64,000 nucleotides of DNA from Streptomyces sp. NBC_00464 (GCF_036013915.1 NZ_CP107899.1:4402001-4466000), one strand, 5' to 3'. Positions 32,025 through 42,112 are shown, numbered from the stretch's first letter. Notes: generated by a model not told the origin, from the letters alone. Translations and numbers: made by a program.

Positions 32025-33001
32025 CGGCCGCTGAGCCCGCGCCCGAGGTGCTGGTCATGGGACGGCTCGGGGTGGACCTCTACCCGCTCCAGCAGGGGGT
32101 GGGCCTGGCCGACGTCGAGACCTTCGGCAAGCAGCTGGGCGGCAGCGCGGCCAACGTCTCCGTCGCCGCCGCCCGGCACGGCCGCCGCACCGCGCTGATC
32201 AGCCGCACCGGCCAGGACCCCTTCGGCGACTACCTCAGGACCGAGCTGCGCGGATACGGAGTCGACGCCGCCCGGGTCCATCCCGTCGCCGGGCCCCCGA
32301 CCCCGGTCACCTTCTGCGAGGTCTTCCCGCCCGACGACTTCCCCATCTGGTTCTACCGCCCGCCCGGCACCCCGGACCTCCGGATCCGCCCCGAGGAACT
32401 GGACCTGGACGAGGTGCGCGCGGCCGGACTGCTCTGGGTCACCGGCACCGGGCTCTCCGCCGAACCCAGCGCCGCCGCCCACCTCGCCGCCCTGAGCGCC
32501 CGCGGCCGGTCGGGCATCACCGTGCTCGACCTCGACTACCGGCCCGGACTCTGGCCCTCCCCGCAAGCCGCCGGACCCGCACTGCGGGCCGCCCTCGCGG
32601 GAGCCACCGTGGCCGTCGGCAACCTCGACGAGTGCGAGGCGGCCGTAGGCGAACGCGACCCGGACGCCGCGGCCGACGCCCTGCTGGTCACCGGCATCGA
32701 ACTGGCCGTGGTCAAACAAGGACCCGCGGGCGTGCTGGCACGCACCGCCACCGAGCGGGTCGTCGTCGCCCCCCACCCCGTCAAGGTCGTCAACGGTCTC
32801 GGAGCGGGCGACGCCTTCGGCGGCGCCCTGTGCCACGGCCTGCTCGCGGGCTGGCCACTGGAGCGGACCCTCCGTTTCGCCAACGCCGCGGGCGCCTTCG
32901 TCGCGGGGCGGCTCTTCTGCGCCCCCGACATGCCGACAACCCCACAGGTGGAAAACATGATGGACCACGCCCACACCCCCGAAGCGGCACCGCATGCGTG
33001 A
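32021..33001 (+). CDS. iolC: 5-dehydro-2-deoxygluconokinase (PfkB family)
   Basis: 326 residues. Ribokinase fold: MGRLGVDLYPLQQGVGLADVETFGKQLGGSAANVSVAAARHG, an IolC-type opening, and the ATP/catalytic motif NGLGAGDAFGGALCHGL (Asp near 262). GTG 32021 overlaps the previous stop (GTGA). It phosphorylates 5-dehydro-2-deoxy-D-gluconate in inositol breakdown. A C-terminal tail (about 305-326) is poorly conserved-looking and overlaps the next gene by 8 bp. Confidence 0.9.
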   Translation: MTAAEPAPEVLVMGRLGVDLYPLQQGVGLADVETFGKQLGGSAANVSVAAARHGRRTALISRTGQDPFGDYLRTELRGYGVDAARVHPVAGPPTPVTFCEVFPPDDFPIWFYRPPGTPDLRIRPEELDLDEVRAAGLLWVTGTGLSAEPSAAAHLAALSARGRSGITVLDLDYRPGLWPSPQAAGPALRAALAGATVAVGNLDECEAAVGERDPDAAADALLVTGIELAVVKQGPAGVLARTATERVVVAPHPVKVVNGLGAGDAFGGALCHGLLAGWPLERTLRFANAAGAFVAGRLFCAPDMPTTPQVENMMDHAHTPEAAPHA

Positions 33002-33869
33002 CGGAGTGCTGCACACCCTGATGGAGACCCGGGCCCGGCGGCCCGAGGCGATCCTGGAGGCGGCCCAGCGCCGCAGCCGGCGCCCGATGATCCAGCCCTC
33101 CGGCCGGCTGATGCTGCTGGCCGCCGACCATCCCGCCCGCGGCGCCCTCGCCGTGCGCGGCCGCCCCGACGCCATGGCCAACCGCGCCGGACTGCTCGAC
33201 CGCCTGCTCACCGCCCTGGAACGCCCGGGCGTGGACGGCGTGCTCGGCACTCCCGACGTACTGGAGGACCTGCTGCTGCTCGGCGCCCTGGAGGACAAGG
33301 TCGTCATCGGCTCGATGAACCGCGGCGGTGTACCCGAGACCGTGTTCGAGATGGACGACCGCTTCACCGCCTACGACGCCGCCTCGATCGAGGAGATGGG
33401 GTTCAACGCCGGGAAGATGCTCCTGCGCATCGATCCGACCGACGCCGCCACCGCCTCCACCCTGGCGGGCTGTGCGGACGCCGTCTCCGCACTGGCCGAC
33501 CGCAGGCTGACCGCCCTGGTCGAGCCCTTCTGGGTCAGGCGCGGTCCGGACGGGCGAGCGGTCAACGACCTGCGCCCCGAGCCCATGGTCCGGGCGCTGG
33601 CCATCGCCCAGGGCCTCGGCCGCACCTCCGCCTACACCTGGCTGAAGGTCCCGGTGGTCGACAACATGGAAGCGGTGATGGAAGCCTCGACGCTGCCCGC
33701 ACTGCTGCTCGGCGGAGACCCTCCGGGCACCCCCGACGAGACGTACGCCTCCTGGGAGAAGGCGCTCCGGCTCCCCACCGTGCGCGGCCTGGTGGCCGGC
33801 CGGTCCCTGCTCTACCCGCCCGACGACGACGTGGCCGCAGCGGTGGACACCGCCGTCGGCCTGCTGTGA
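32994..33869 (+). CDS. Cgl0159-type (beta/alpha)8 aldolase-like protein
   Basis: 291 residues. A TIM barrel of the Cgl0159 type: RLMLLAADHPARGALAVRG, GVLGTPDVLEDLLLLGAL, VIGSMNRGG, MGFNAGKMLLRID, SAYTWLKVPVVDNME and GDPPGTPDETYASWEKAL. The Lys in YTWLKVPV fits a class I (Schiff-base) aldolase position. Located between iolC and iolB, where the 5-dehydro-2-deoxyphosphogluconate aldolase (IolJ) activity is needed, it probably supplies that step. That is context-based. Confidence 0.85.
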   Translation: MRDGVLHTLMETRARRPEAILEAAQRRSRRPMIQPSGRLMLLAADHPARGALAVRGRPDAMANRAGLLDRLLTALERPGVDGVLGTPDVLEDLLLLGALEDKVVIGSMNRGGVPETVFEMDDRFTAYDAASIEEMGFNAGKMLLRIDPTDAATASTLAGCADAVSALADRRLTALVEPFWVRRGPDGRAVNDLRPEPMVRALAIAQGLGRTSAYTWLKVPVVDNMEAVMEASTLPALLLGGDPPGTPDETYASWEKALRLPTVRGLVAGRSLLYPPDDDVAAAVDTAVGLL

Positions 33870-33880
33870 GAGGAGGCGCC

Positions 33881-34720
33881 ATGGACGGCCATCAGCCCGC
33901 GGGCCACACCGCACACGGCCCCTGGTCCGTGGACACCGGCATGCGGCACACGGGACTCCGGGTGCTGGAGCTCGCCCCCGGCGGCTCGCAGTCGTTCGGT
34001 ACGCAGGAACGCGAGGCGATCGTGCTCCCGCTGTCCGGCTCCTGCTCCGTACGCTGCGGAGCAGAGGAGTTCGAACTGGCCGGGCGCCCCGGGGTCTTCG
34101 AGGGCGTGAGCGACTTCGCCTACGTCCCCCGCCGCAGCGACGCCGTCATCAGCAGCCCCGGCGGCGGCCGCTTCGCACTGGCGAGCGGCACGGCCCGGCG
34201 GGATCTGCCGTTCCGCCGCGGACCGGCCGACGGGGTACCGGTCGAGACCCGCGGTACGGGCTCCTGCCTGCGCCGGGTCCACAACCTGGCCAGCGCCGAC
34301 GGCTTCGCGTGCGACCGCCTGATCGTGGTGGAGGTCCTCACCCCGGACGGGAACTGGTCCAGCTACCCGCCGCACAAGCACGACGAGCACACCGCCACCG
34401 AGTCGGAGCTGGAGGAGGTCTACTACTTCGAGATCGGCCGCGGCGGCTTCGGCCTGCACCGGCTCGGCGGCAGCCCGCCGGGCCCCGTCGGCGAGAGCGC
34501 CGAAGTCCGCACCGGTGACGTCGTGCTGGTTCCGGACGGCTGGCACGGCCCGTCGGCCGCACTGCCCGGCTACCCGATGTACTACCTCAACGTCATGGCC
34601 GGCCCGCACGACGAGCGCGCCTGGCGGATCACCGACGACCCCGCGCACGCCTGGATCCGCGAGACCTGGGGCGCCGCTCCGACCGCCCCCGCGGCACCGA
34701 CCACGGAAGGAACGGCATGA
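33881..34720 (+). CDS. iolB: 5-deoxy-glucuronate isomerase
   Basis: 279 residues from ATG 33881 (GAGAGGAGG upstream). Bicupin fold of IolB with the metal-binding HKHDEH...ELEEVYYFE motif (about residues 165-185) and GDVVLVPDGWHGPSAALPGYPMYYLNVMAG. It converts 5-deoxy-D-glucuronate to 5-dehydro-2-deoxy-D-gluconate, the substrate of IolC. Overlaps iolD by 4 bp. Confidence 0.92.
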   Translation: MDGHQPAGHTAHGPWSVDTGMRHTGLRVLELAPGGSQSFGTQEREAIVLPLSGSCSVRCGAEEFELAGRPGVFEGVSDFAYVPRRSDAVISSPGGGRFALASGTARRDLPFRRGPADGVPVETRGTGSCLRRVHNLASADGFACDRLIVVEVLTPDGNWSSYPPHKHDEHTATESELEEVYYFEIGRGGFGLHRLGGSPPGPVGESAEVRTGDVVLVPDGWHGPSAALPGYPMYYLNVMAGPHDERAWRITDDPAHAWIRETWGAAPTAPAAPTTEGTA

Positions 34721-36573
34721 TCCGGCTGACCGTCGCCCAGGCGCTGGTGCGCTTCCTGGTCGCCCAGCACACCGAACGGGACGGGGAGAGCCGGCGCCTG
34801 TTCGCCGGCTGCTTCGGGATCTTCGGGCACGGCAACCTCGCGGGGCTGGGACAGGCGCTGTGGGAGAACCGCGACCTGACGTACTACCAGGCCCGCAACG
34901 AGCAGGCGATGGTGCACACCGCCGCCGCGTACGCCCGGATGACCGACCGCCTGTCGACGTTCGCCTGCACCGCCTCGGTCGGCCCCGGCGCCACCAACAT
35001 GGTCACCGCCGCCGCGGGGGCCACCATCAACCGGCTCCCCGTGCTGCTCCTGCCCGGGGACACCTTCGCCACGCGCGTCGCCGAACCGGTGCTCCAGCAG
35101 CTGGAGATGCCGTGGTCGGGGGATCTGACCGTCAACGACGTCTTCCGGCCCGTCTCCCGGTACTTCGACCGGATCAGCCGCCCCGAGCAGTTGATCGGCG
35201 CCGCTCTGGCCGCCGTGCGCACGCTCACCGACCCGGTGGACACCGGCGCGGTGACGCTCGCGCTGCCCCAGGACGTGCAGGCGGAGGCCCACGACTGGCC
35301 CGAGGAGTTCCTGGCGCCCCGGGTGTGGCGCATCGACCGGCCGGCCCCGCAGGACCGGGTGCTGGCCGATGCCGTCCGCATGATCCGGGCCGCCCGCCGC
35401 CCCCTCGTCGTGGCCGGAGGCGGAGTCGTCTACGCGGGCGCCACCGAGGCGCTGGACGCCTTCGCCCGCGCCACCGGCATCCCGGTCGCCGAGACCCAGG
35501 CCGGCAAGGGCGCGCTCCGGCACGGCCACCCGTCCGCGGCCGGCGCCGTCGGGCACACCGGCACGACGGCGGCCGACGCGCTGGCCCGGGAGGCCGACCT
35601 GGTGATCGGCGTCGGCACCCGCTACAGCGACTTCACCACCGCCTCGCACACCCTGTTCGCCGACCCCGGCGTGCGGTTCCTCAACATCAACGTCGCCCGG
35701 TTCGACGCCGTCAAGCACGCCGGACTGGCGATGGTCGCGGACGCCCGTACCGCCCTGGAGGCACTGACCGCCGGGCTCGCCGACTGGCAGGTACCCCCGG
35801 AGTACCGCGCGCGGACCGCGGCACTGGCCCGCGACTGGGACGCCGCCGTGGACGCCGCGTACCACCTGGAACACACCCCGAAGCCGGCCCAGTCCGAGGT
35901 GGTCGGAGCGGTCAACGAGGCGGCAGGCGAGGACGGTGTGGTGATCTGCGCCGCCGGATCGCTCCCGGGCGACCTGCACAAGCTCTGGCGGCCGGCGGAC
36001 CCGAAGCAGTACCACGTCGAATACGGGTACTCCTGCATGGGTTACGAGATCGCCGGCGGGCTCGGCGTGAAGCTCGCCGCCCCGGAGCGCGAGGTCTTCG
36101 TCATGGTGGGCGACGGCTCCTACCTGATGATGGCGCAGGAACTGGTGACGGCCGTCGCCGAAGGGGTCAAGCTCATCGTGGTCCTGGTCCAGAACCACGG
36201 CTACGCGTCGATCGGGGCGCTCTCCGAGACGGTCGGCGCCCCGCGCTTCGGCACCTGGTACCGCTACCGCGACGCGGACAGCGGAGCGCTGGAGGGCGAC
36301 CGGCTGCCCGTCGACCTTGCGGCCAACGCGGCGAGCCTGGGGGCGGACGTCCTGCGCGTCGCCACCGTCGCCGAACTCCGGGGCGCCCTCGCGGACGCCA
36401 GGGCCTCCGACCGGTGCACGGTGATCCACATCGAGACCGACCCGCTGGTGCCCGCGCCGTCCTCCGGCGCCTGGTGGGACGTGCCGGTCGCGGAGGTCTC
36501 GGACGCCCCGGAGACCGGGGCGGCACGCGCGGCGTACGTGGACGCCAAGTCGGCCCAGCGGCCGTACCTCTGA
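34717..36573 (+). CDS. iolD: 3D-(3,5/4)-trihydroxycyclohexane-1,2-dione acylhydrolase
   Basis: 618 residues, a thiamine-diphosphate enzyme of the acetolactate-synthase fold. N-terminal Pyr domain with the cofactor Glu in YYQARNEQAMVHTAAAYARM; middle domain; C-terminal PP domain with VGDGSYLMMAQELVTAV and NHGYASIG (about residues 465-495). Length and motifs match IolD, which opens the ring of the diketone. Last gene of the operon; no methylmalonate-semialdehyde dehydrogenase (iolA) is present in the window. Confidence 0.94.
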   Translation: MIRLTVAQALVRFLVAQHTERDGESRRLFAGCFGIFGHGNLAGLGQALWENRDLTYYQARNEQAMVHTAAAYARMTDRLSTFACTASVGPGATNMVTAAAGATINRLPVLLLPGDTFATRVAEPVLQQLEMPWSGDLTVNDVFRPVSRYFDRISRPEQLIGAALAAVRTLTDPVDTGAVTLALPQDVQAEAHDWPEEFLAPRVWRIDRPAPQDRVLADAVRMIRAARRPLVVAGGGVVYAGATEALDAFARATGIPVAETQAGKGALRHGHPSAAGAVGHTGTTAADALAREADLVIGVGTRYSDFTTASHTLFADPGVRFLNINVARFDAVKHAGLAMVADARTALEALTAGLADWQVPPEYRARTAALARDWDAAVDAAYHLEHTPKPAQSEVVGAVNEAAGEDGVVICAAGSLPGDLHKLWRPADPKQYHVEYGYSCMGYEIAGGLGVKLAAPEREVFVMVGDGSYLMMAQELVTAVAEGVKLIVVLVQNHGYASIGALSETVGAPRFGTWYRYRDADSGALEGDRLPVDLAANAASLGADVLRVATVAELRGALADARASDRCTVIHIETDPLVPAPSSGAWWDVPVAEVSDAPETGAARAAYVDAKSAQRPYL

Positions 36574-36582
36574 GGGGGCCGC

Positions 36583-36619
36583 GGCGACGGGCCGGCCGGT
36601 CTCGGGGGCCGGCCCGCCG
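36583..36619. terminator. bidirectional hairpin after iolD
   Basis: GGGCCGGCC (36589-36597) pairs perfectly with GGCCGGCCC (36607-36615); flanking CGGC/GCCG extend the stem past a small bulge. Lies between convergent iolD and the HAD gene. Confidence 0.65.
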
Positions 36620-36627
36620 AGGCCCCG

Positions 36628-37314
36628 CTACAGCACCCGCAGCAGCCTCGGCCGCGGCGGCTCAGGGGTGTCCGCCACCTTGCCGAGGAGGGCCGGCAGC
36701 TCCGTCAGCGCGCTGATGCGGAAGTCCGCGGTCTCCACCACATCCGGGTGATCCGCCCACCAGTACCCGCACGCACCCCGCCGGATGTGCGCCGCCAGCA
36801 GCCCCGAGGACTTGGCCGGGAACAGATCGCCCGCCGGGTGGTCGCCCACGTACAGCGTCGACTGAGGGTCCGAGCCGGACACCTCGAGGACGCGGGCGAA
36901 GAACTCCGGGTCCGGCTTGGCGACGCCCCACTCGTCCGAGGTGACGACCACATCCGCGGGAAGGTCCAGCCCCCGCAGCAGCTCCCCGGCCCGCGCCGTC
37001 CCGTTGCCCGCGACGATCACCCGTACGCCCAGCGACCGCAGTTCCGCCAGTGCGGGCCGCACGTCCGGGTAGAGGTCCGACTCGTCCAGGTGCTCACCGC
37101 GCCCGGCGGCGGTGCGGGCCAGCGAGGCCTCGGTGACGTCTATGTCGGGGCGCAGCATGGTCAGCGCGTCGGCGCTGTCCCGCCCCTGGACGACCGCGGC
37201 CCCGACCAGCGCACTCAGCGTGTGCGGCGGGACGCCGAGCCAGTTGGCCCAGGACGCCCAGTAGCGGTCGTCGCGGATGAGTGTCTCGCCGATGTCGAAG
37301 ACGATCGTTTCCAT
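36628..37314 (-). CDS. HAD-family phosphatase
   Basis: 228 residues from ATG 37314. HAD motif I is IVFDIGETLIRD. The catalytic second Asp (DxD) is replaced by Gly (D-I-G), as in the HAD-IA branch with divergent activities. Motif II is VIVAGNGT (Asn-Gly instead of the usual Thr/Ser-Asn), motif III Lys in GVAKPDPEFF, motif IV STLYVGDHPAGD. Divergent from fbiC. Substrate unknown; the altered motif I means phosphatase activity is not assured. Confidence 0.85.
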   Translation of the reverse strand: METIVFDIGETLIRDDRYWASWANWLGVPPHTLSALVGAAVVQGRDSADALTMLRPDIDVTEASLARTAAGRGEHLDESDLYPDVRPALAELRSLGVRVIVAGNGTARAGELLRGLDLPADVVVTSDEWGVAKPDPEFFARVLEVSGSDPQSTLYVGDHPAGDLFPAKSSGLLAAHIRRGACGYWWADHPDVVETADFRISALTELPALLGKVADTPEPPRPRLLRVL

Positions 37315-37430
37315 CACCGGGCCGAGCCTACGGGTCGAGGACCCTTGTGCGGCCGAGGCGCCAGGGGCGTGGGTGACCTGCGGGAGATCCGGCCGGTCAC
37401 CGGCCGGGTACTCGCTCGTATGCTCGGTTC

Positions 37431-40028
37431 ATGACCGATCCTCAGCGCGGACGCCCCACCACCAACTCCATGCGACGTGCCCTCAAGCGTGCCAGAGACG
37501 GTGTCGCCCTCGACGTTGCCGAGGCCGCCGTCCTGCTCCAGGCGCGCGGCGACGATCTGACGGATCTCGCCGCGTCCGCCGCCCGGGTGCGGGACGCGGG
37601 CCTGGCGGCGGCGGGCCGGCCCGGCGTCATCACGTACTCCCGCAAGGTCTTCATCCCGCTGACCCGCCTCTGCCGCGACAAGTGCCACTACTGCACCTTC
37701 GTCACCGTCCCCGGCAAGCTGCGCCGCGAGGGCCACGGCATGTTCCTGTCGCCGGACGAGGTCCTCGACATCGCCCGCAAGGGGGCGGAGATGGGCTGCA
37801 AGGAAGCGCTGTTCACGCTGGGCGACCGGCCGGAGGACCGCTGGCCCGAGGCCCGGGAGTGGCTGGAGGCCGAGGGGTACGACGACACGCTCGCGTACGT
37901 ACGGGCCATGGCGATCCGCGTCCTGGAGGAGACCGGTCTGCTGCCTCACCTCAACCCGGGCGTCATGACCTGGACCGACCTCCAGCGCCTCAAGCCCGTC
38001 GCGCCCTCCATGGGCATGATGCTGGAGACGACCGCGACCCGGCTGTGGTCCGAGCCCGGCGGTCCGCACCACGGCTCCCCGGACAAGGAACCGGCCGTAC
38101 GGCTGCGGGTGCTCGAAGACGCCGGCCGGTCCAACGTCCCGTTCACCACCGGCATCCTCATCGGTATCGGCGAGTCGTACGAGGAGCGCGCCGACTCCCT
38201 CTTCGAGCTGCGCAGGACCGCCCGCGCCTACCACGGCATCCAGGAAGTCATCGTCCAGAACTTCCGCGCCAAGCCCGACACGGCGATGCGCGCCATGCCG
38301 GACGCGGAGCTGGAGGAGCTGGCTGCCGCGATCGCCGTCGCCCGCCACATCCTCGGCCCGTCCGCCCGCATCCAGGCCCCGCCGAACCTCGTCGACGCGG
38401 AGTACGCGCTGATCGTCGGCGCCGGGATCGACGACTGGGGCGGCGTCTCGCCGCTCACCCCGGACCATGTGAACCCCGAGCGCCCCTGGCCGCACATCGA
38501 CGAGCTGGCGGAGCGGACCGCGGAGTCCGGCTTCACGCTGCGCGAACGCCTCACCATCTACCCGGAGTTCATCCAGCGCGGCGAACCCTGGCTCGACCCC
38601 CGCCTGCTCCCGCACGTCCGCGCGCTGGCCGATCCGGAGACCGGGCTCGCGAAGGAGGGGGCGATCCCCGCCGGTCTGCCCTGGCAGGAGCCCGACGAGG
38701 GTTTCAACGCCTCAGGCCGCACCGATCTGCACCGCACCATCGACACCGAGGGCCGCACAGGCGACCGGCGCAACGACTTCGACGAGGTGTACGGGGACTG
38801 GGAGGCGCTCCGCGAGGCGGCGGCCCCCGGCATGGTCCCCTCGCGCATCGACACCGATGTGAAGGGCGCCCTGAGCCAGGCCGCCGCCGACCCGACGAAG
38901 CTCACCGACGACCAGGCGCTCACCCTGCTGCACGCGGACGGGCCCGCGCTCGACGAGCTCTGCCGGATCGCGGACACCCTGCGCCGGGACGTGGTCGGCG
39001 ACGACGTCACGTACATCGTCACGCGCAACATCAACTTCACCAACGTCTGCTACACCGGCTGCCGTTTCTGCGCCTTCGCGCAGCGGCGCACCGACGCCGA
39101 CGCGTACACCCTCTCCCTGGACCAGGTGGCCGACCGGGCCGCGCAGGCCTGGGACGTGGGCGCGGTCGAGGTCTGCATGCAGGGCGGCATCCACCCGGAC
39201 CTGCCCGGCACGGCGTACTTCGACATCGCGCGGGCGGTGAAGGAGCGCGTCCCGGGCATGCACGTCCACGCCTTCTCGCCGATGGAGGTCGTGAACGGTG
39301 CCACCCGCACCGGCATGTCGATCCGCGACTGGCTGATCGCCGCGAAGGAGGCCGGGCTCGACTCCATCCCCGGCACCGCCGCCGAGATCCTGGACGACGA
39401 GGTCCGCTGGGTTCTCACCAAGGGCAAACTGCCCACGGCGACCTGGCTGGAGGTCATCAGGACCGCCCACGAGGTGGGCCTGCGCTCGTCCTCCACGATG
39501 ATGTACGGCCATGTCGACCAGCCCCGCCACTGGCTGGGCCACCTGCGGACGCTGGCCAACCTCCAGCAGGAGACCGGCGGCTTCACGGAGTTCGTGACGC
39601 TCCCCTTCATCCACACCAACGCGCCCGTCTACCTGGCCGGCATCGCCCGCCCCGGCCCGACGGACCGCGACAACCGGGCCGTCATCGCGATGGCGCGCCT
39701 CCTGCTCCACCCGCACATCACCAACATCCAGACCAGCTGGGTGAAGCTGGGCACGGAGGGTGCGGCGGAGATGCTCCGCTCGGGCGCGAACGACCTGGGC
39801 GGGACACTGATGGAGGAGACCATCTCCCGGATGGCCGGGTCGAGTTACGGCTCGTACAAGTCCGTTCAGGACCTGGTCGCGGTGGCCGAGGCCGCCGGGC
39901 GCCCGGCGAAGCCGCGTACGACGCTGTACGGAGAGGTCCCGGCCGAGCGGGTGGCGGCGGCGACGGCCTCGGACGGGCATCTGCCGGAGCTGCTGCCGGT
40001 GCTGCCTGTTCTGCCTGTTCTGCCTTGA
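37431..40028 (+). CDS. fbiC: 7,8-didemethyl-8-hydroxy-5-deazariboflavin (FO) synthase, CofG-CofH fusion
   Basis: 865 residues with two radical-SAM halves. CofG half: cluster motif CRDKCHYC (Cys81, 85, 88). CofH half: CYTGCRFC (Cys540, 544, 547), with [19 protein letters not shown] and [32 protein letters not shown]. It joins 5-amino-6-ribitylaminouracil and tyrosine to make FO, the deazaflavin core of coenzyme F420. Actinobacteria carry this fusion as a single gene. The C-terminus ends in a short repeat ([11 protein letters not shown]) that is probably not functional. Complete. Confidence 0.97.
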   Translation: MTDPQRGRPTTNSMRRALKRARDGVALDVAEAAVLLQARGDDLTDLAASAARVRDAGLAAAGRPGVITYSRKVFIPLTRLCRDKCHYCTFVTVPGKLRREGHGMFLSPDEVLDIARKGAEMGCKEALFTLGDRPEDRWPEAREWLEAEGYDDTLAYVRAMAIRVLEETGLLPHLNPGVMTWTDLQRLKPVAPSMGMMLETTATRLWSEPGGPHHGSPDKEPAVRLRVLEDAGRSNVPFTTGILIGIGESYEERADSLFELRRTARAYHGIQEVIVQNFRAKPDTAMRAMPDAELEELAAAIAVARHILGPSARIQAPPNLVDAEYALIVGAGIDDWGGVSPLTPDHVNPERPWPHIDELAERTAESGFTLRERLTIYPEFIQRGEPWLDPRLLPHVRALADPETGLAKEGAIPAGLPWQEPDEGFNASGRTDLHRTIDTEGRTGDRRNDFDEVYGDWEALREAAAPGMVPSRIDTDVKGALSQAAADPTKLTDDQALTLLHADGPALDELCRIADTLRRDVVGDDVTYIVTRNINFTNVCYTGCRFCAFAQRRTDADAYTLSLDQVADRAAQAWDVGAVEVCMQGGIHPDLPGTAYFDIARAVKERVPGMHVHAFSPMEVVNGATRTGMSIRDWLIAAKEAGLDSIPGTAAEILDDEVRWVLTKGKLPTATWLEVIRTAHEVGLRSSSTMMYGHVDQPRHWLGHLRTLANLQQETGGFTEFVTLPFIHTNAPVYLAGIARPGPTDRDNRAVIAMARLLLHPHITNIQTSWVKLGTEGAAEMLRSGANDLGGTLMEETISRMAGSSYGSYKSVQDLVAVAEAAGRPAKPRTTLYGEVPAERVAAATASDGHLPELLPVLPVLPVLP

Positions 40029-40032
40029 GGAG

Positions 40033-40076
40033 GGCAGGGGGCGGTCCGGCGCGAATGAGCCGGGCCGCCCTCTGCC
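40033..40076. terminator. bidirectional hairpin between fbiC and the T7SS locus
   Basis: An 18-bp stem (40033-40050 with 40059-40076, two G-T wobbles) and an 8-nt loop, 5 bp after the fbiC stop. Confidence 0.8.
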
Positions 40077-40106
40077 GAGGACCCACAGCGTGGGTCGGGG
40101 CGCGTG

Positions 40107-40877
40107 TCAGTCCAGGCGGCGCGGGCCGCCGAGGAGTCCGGTCTCGACGTCGGTCGGCACCATCTTGACCAGCTTGCGGTGCTGGGGCGTACACCACAGC
40201 ATCATGTCGTCACCGAGTGAGGGCAGCGCTTCCGCCTGCACCCGGGGCAGCCCCAGAATGCGCCCGAGGACCGCCGACTCCTCGGGGGAGACCCGTTGGA
40301 TCCCGACAAGTCCGGCGTTCTCGACCAGCCTCGGTGCCGCCGGGCCCAGGAACGGCAGCAGCGTCAGCACGGACTGCCACGGTCCGGGCGCCAGCCGGCT
40401 GCGCGGTGGGCGCATGCCGCAGTCCCGCACCACCAGGACGGGACTGGTGACCGACGCACCCTGCGGTCCGATCTGTTTGACGTCGTGCACCGTCATGCAC
40501 TGCTGGCCCCCGCCGGCGGCCTGTGCGAGCCCCGTCCACGCCTGCGGCCTGGCCGTCTCGACGGCGACGCGCGCGCCGGTGCCGGCGGTGCGCAGCGCCA
40601 GCGCCTGCGCCGACCACAGACTGCCGATGATCACGACATCGAGCTGGACGGGGCGGAAGAGGCCGAGCACGGCGGGCTGCCTCTTCGCGTCGACGCCCAC
40701 CACGACCCCGTCGTCGCCGAGCGGCAGTGACAGCGCGGCGAGCTGTTCCACGGGCAGCACATGCCGGTCGCGGCGCGGGCCGAGCAGCCCGAACCCGGCC
40801 CTGCCCGGACGGGCCGCGGGAGGGGCGGGAGCAGCCGGGGCGGGGGCGCCGGTGGGCACCCTTCGATGCGTGGTCAA
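40107..40877 (-). CDS. unknown protein coupled to eccE in the type VII secretion locus
   Basis: 256 residues, start TTG 40877 with GGAGG 7 bp upstream, overlapping the eccE stop by 4 bp (TTGA). A disordered Pro/Ala N-terminus is followed by an alpha/beta domain (HVLPVEQLAALSLPLGDDGVVVGVDAKRQPAVLGLFRP; DVVIIGSLWSAQALALRTAGTGARVAVETAR). This resembles the repeating strands of the soluble part of EccE. No membrane segment, so it may be a cytosolic partner of the secretion complex. No known family recognised. Confidence 0.75.
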   Translation of the reverse strand: MTTHRRVPTGAPAPAAPAPPAARPGRAGFGLLGPRRDRHVLPVEQLAALSLPLGDDGVVVGVDAKRQPAVLGLFRPVQLDVVIIGSLWSAQALALRTAGTGARVAVETARPQAWTGLAQAAGGGQQCMTVHDVKQIGPQGASVTSPVLVVRDCGMRPPRSRLAPGPWQSVLTLLPFLGPAAPRLVENAGLVGIQRVSPEESAVLGRILGLPRVQAEALPSLGDDMMLWCTPQHRKLVKMVPTDVETGLLGGPRRLD

Positions 40878-42112
40878 CGGGTACCTCCGAGGGGCAGGGT
40901 GGCCAGCACGCCGGGAAGCTGTTCGCGGTCGAGCCGTACGAGACTGACCTTCACGGCTCGTGCGGCGCGCTCCAACTGCCTTCGCACCGACACCAGTTCA
41001 TTGCTCCCGCGTGCGGTGAGGCGGACGTAGCCGCTGACGGCCGGTGCGCCGCCGGTCCCGCGCGACACCGCCATGCTGAAGGTGCTGGCGGATGCGGGCA
41101 TCGACGTCAGGAGCGCCACCAGTTGTGCCGTGGGCGCCGCGTCGGCGCCCAGGTGGGGCCAGCGGCCGACCCAGTAGGTCGTGTGCCAGCGGTCGTCGCA
41201 GCGCCAGGCACGGGTGGACTCCGTCGTGCGCCGCACCGGCACGTCCGCCCGTATCGCCTGCGTGGTGGCCTGCGGATTCACCCCGGCCGATGTCGCGAGT
41301 GCGGAGGTCACCTGCGCCTCGGTCATGACCGAGGCGTCGAATCCCGCACCCGCCAGCCGGCTCGCCAGCTGATCCGTGGCCCGCAGGAGCGCGCGCTGCG
41401 CTCCGCCGACCCCGCCGCCGCGTGCGCGTACCGCCTCCGGGCACAGCTCCGGGTCGAGCTTCAGCGCTATCCATGTCAGCCGGGTCGCAGGGGTGCCGAC
41501 CTGGGCCTGGAGCGGCCCGTACGACCGCGCCGCCGCGGACTGCTCGGGTACGTGCGGTCCGGGCGCGGGCTGTGTGTGCTGCACGACCTGTACCGACTCC
41601 AGCCGGATGTCGTCCACCTCAAGGGCGTCGTGCAGCAGCCCGAGCTCCAGCGGCCGCGCGGCACGGGGCATCCGCAGCGGTTCGTCCCGCGGCTGCACGA
41701 GCAGCAGGGTCGTCAGGAACGTCCCGTCACCCACCATGCCTATGGAACGCTCGCGCTGCCGGTCGGTGTAGGTGTACGTCCGCAGAGCCGACTCGCACTC
41801 GACGACCGGCGCCAGCGCGGGATCGACGCCTTCCGCGGACAACGGCCGTCGCGCGGCCCTCAGCCGTCCGCGCAGCGCCATGACCGCGTTGAGCCACTCC
41901 ATCACCGGCCGCCCCCGCCGCCGCAGGACCGCCAGCAGCACCAGCCCGGCCGCAACCACGCCCATCGGCACCAACAGGACCCTGTTCGTCACCCACGCGA
42001 TCAGCATCAGCGCGGCGGCGACCTCCATCAGCACCACCTGGTGCAACCGCACCCCACCGATACGTCCCGGCTTCGGGTGCACGCTCATTACTGCAGTCGT
42101 CGCGCTGCTCAT
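40874..42112 (-). CDS. eccE: type VII secretion protein EccE
   Basis: 412 residues. Two adjacent transmembrane helices near the N-terminus (about 24-42 and 46-64, VVLMEVAAALMLIAWV and VLLVPMGVVAAGLVLLAVL), then a large cytosolic/periplasmic domain with VGDGTFLTTLLLVQPRDEP and a repeat-like second half. This is the EccE layout. EccE sits at the rim of the ESX membrane complex. Divergent from eccB. Confidence 0.85.
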   Translation of the reverse strand: MSSATTAVMSVHPKPGRIGGVRLHQVVLMEVAAALMLIAWVTNRVLLVPMGVVAAGLVLLAVLRRRGRPVMEWLNAVMALRGRLRAARRPLSAEGVDPALAPVVECESALRTYTYTDRQRERSIGMVGDGTFLTTLLLVQPRDEPLRMPRAARPLELGLLHDALEVDDIRLESVQVVQHTQPAPGPHVPEQSAAARSYGPLQAQVGTPATRLTWIALKLDPELCPEAVRARGGGVGGAQRALLRATDQLASRLAGAGFDASVMTEAQVTSALATSAGVNPQATTQAIRADVPVRRTTESTRAWRCDDRWHTTYWVGRWPHLGADAAPTAQLVALLTSMPASASTFSMAVSRGTGGAPAVSGYVRLTARGSNELVSVRRQLERAARAVKVSLVRLDREQLPGVLATLPLGGTR

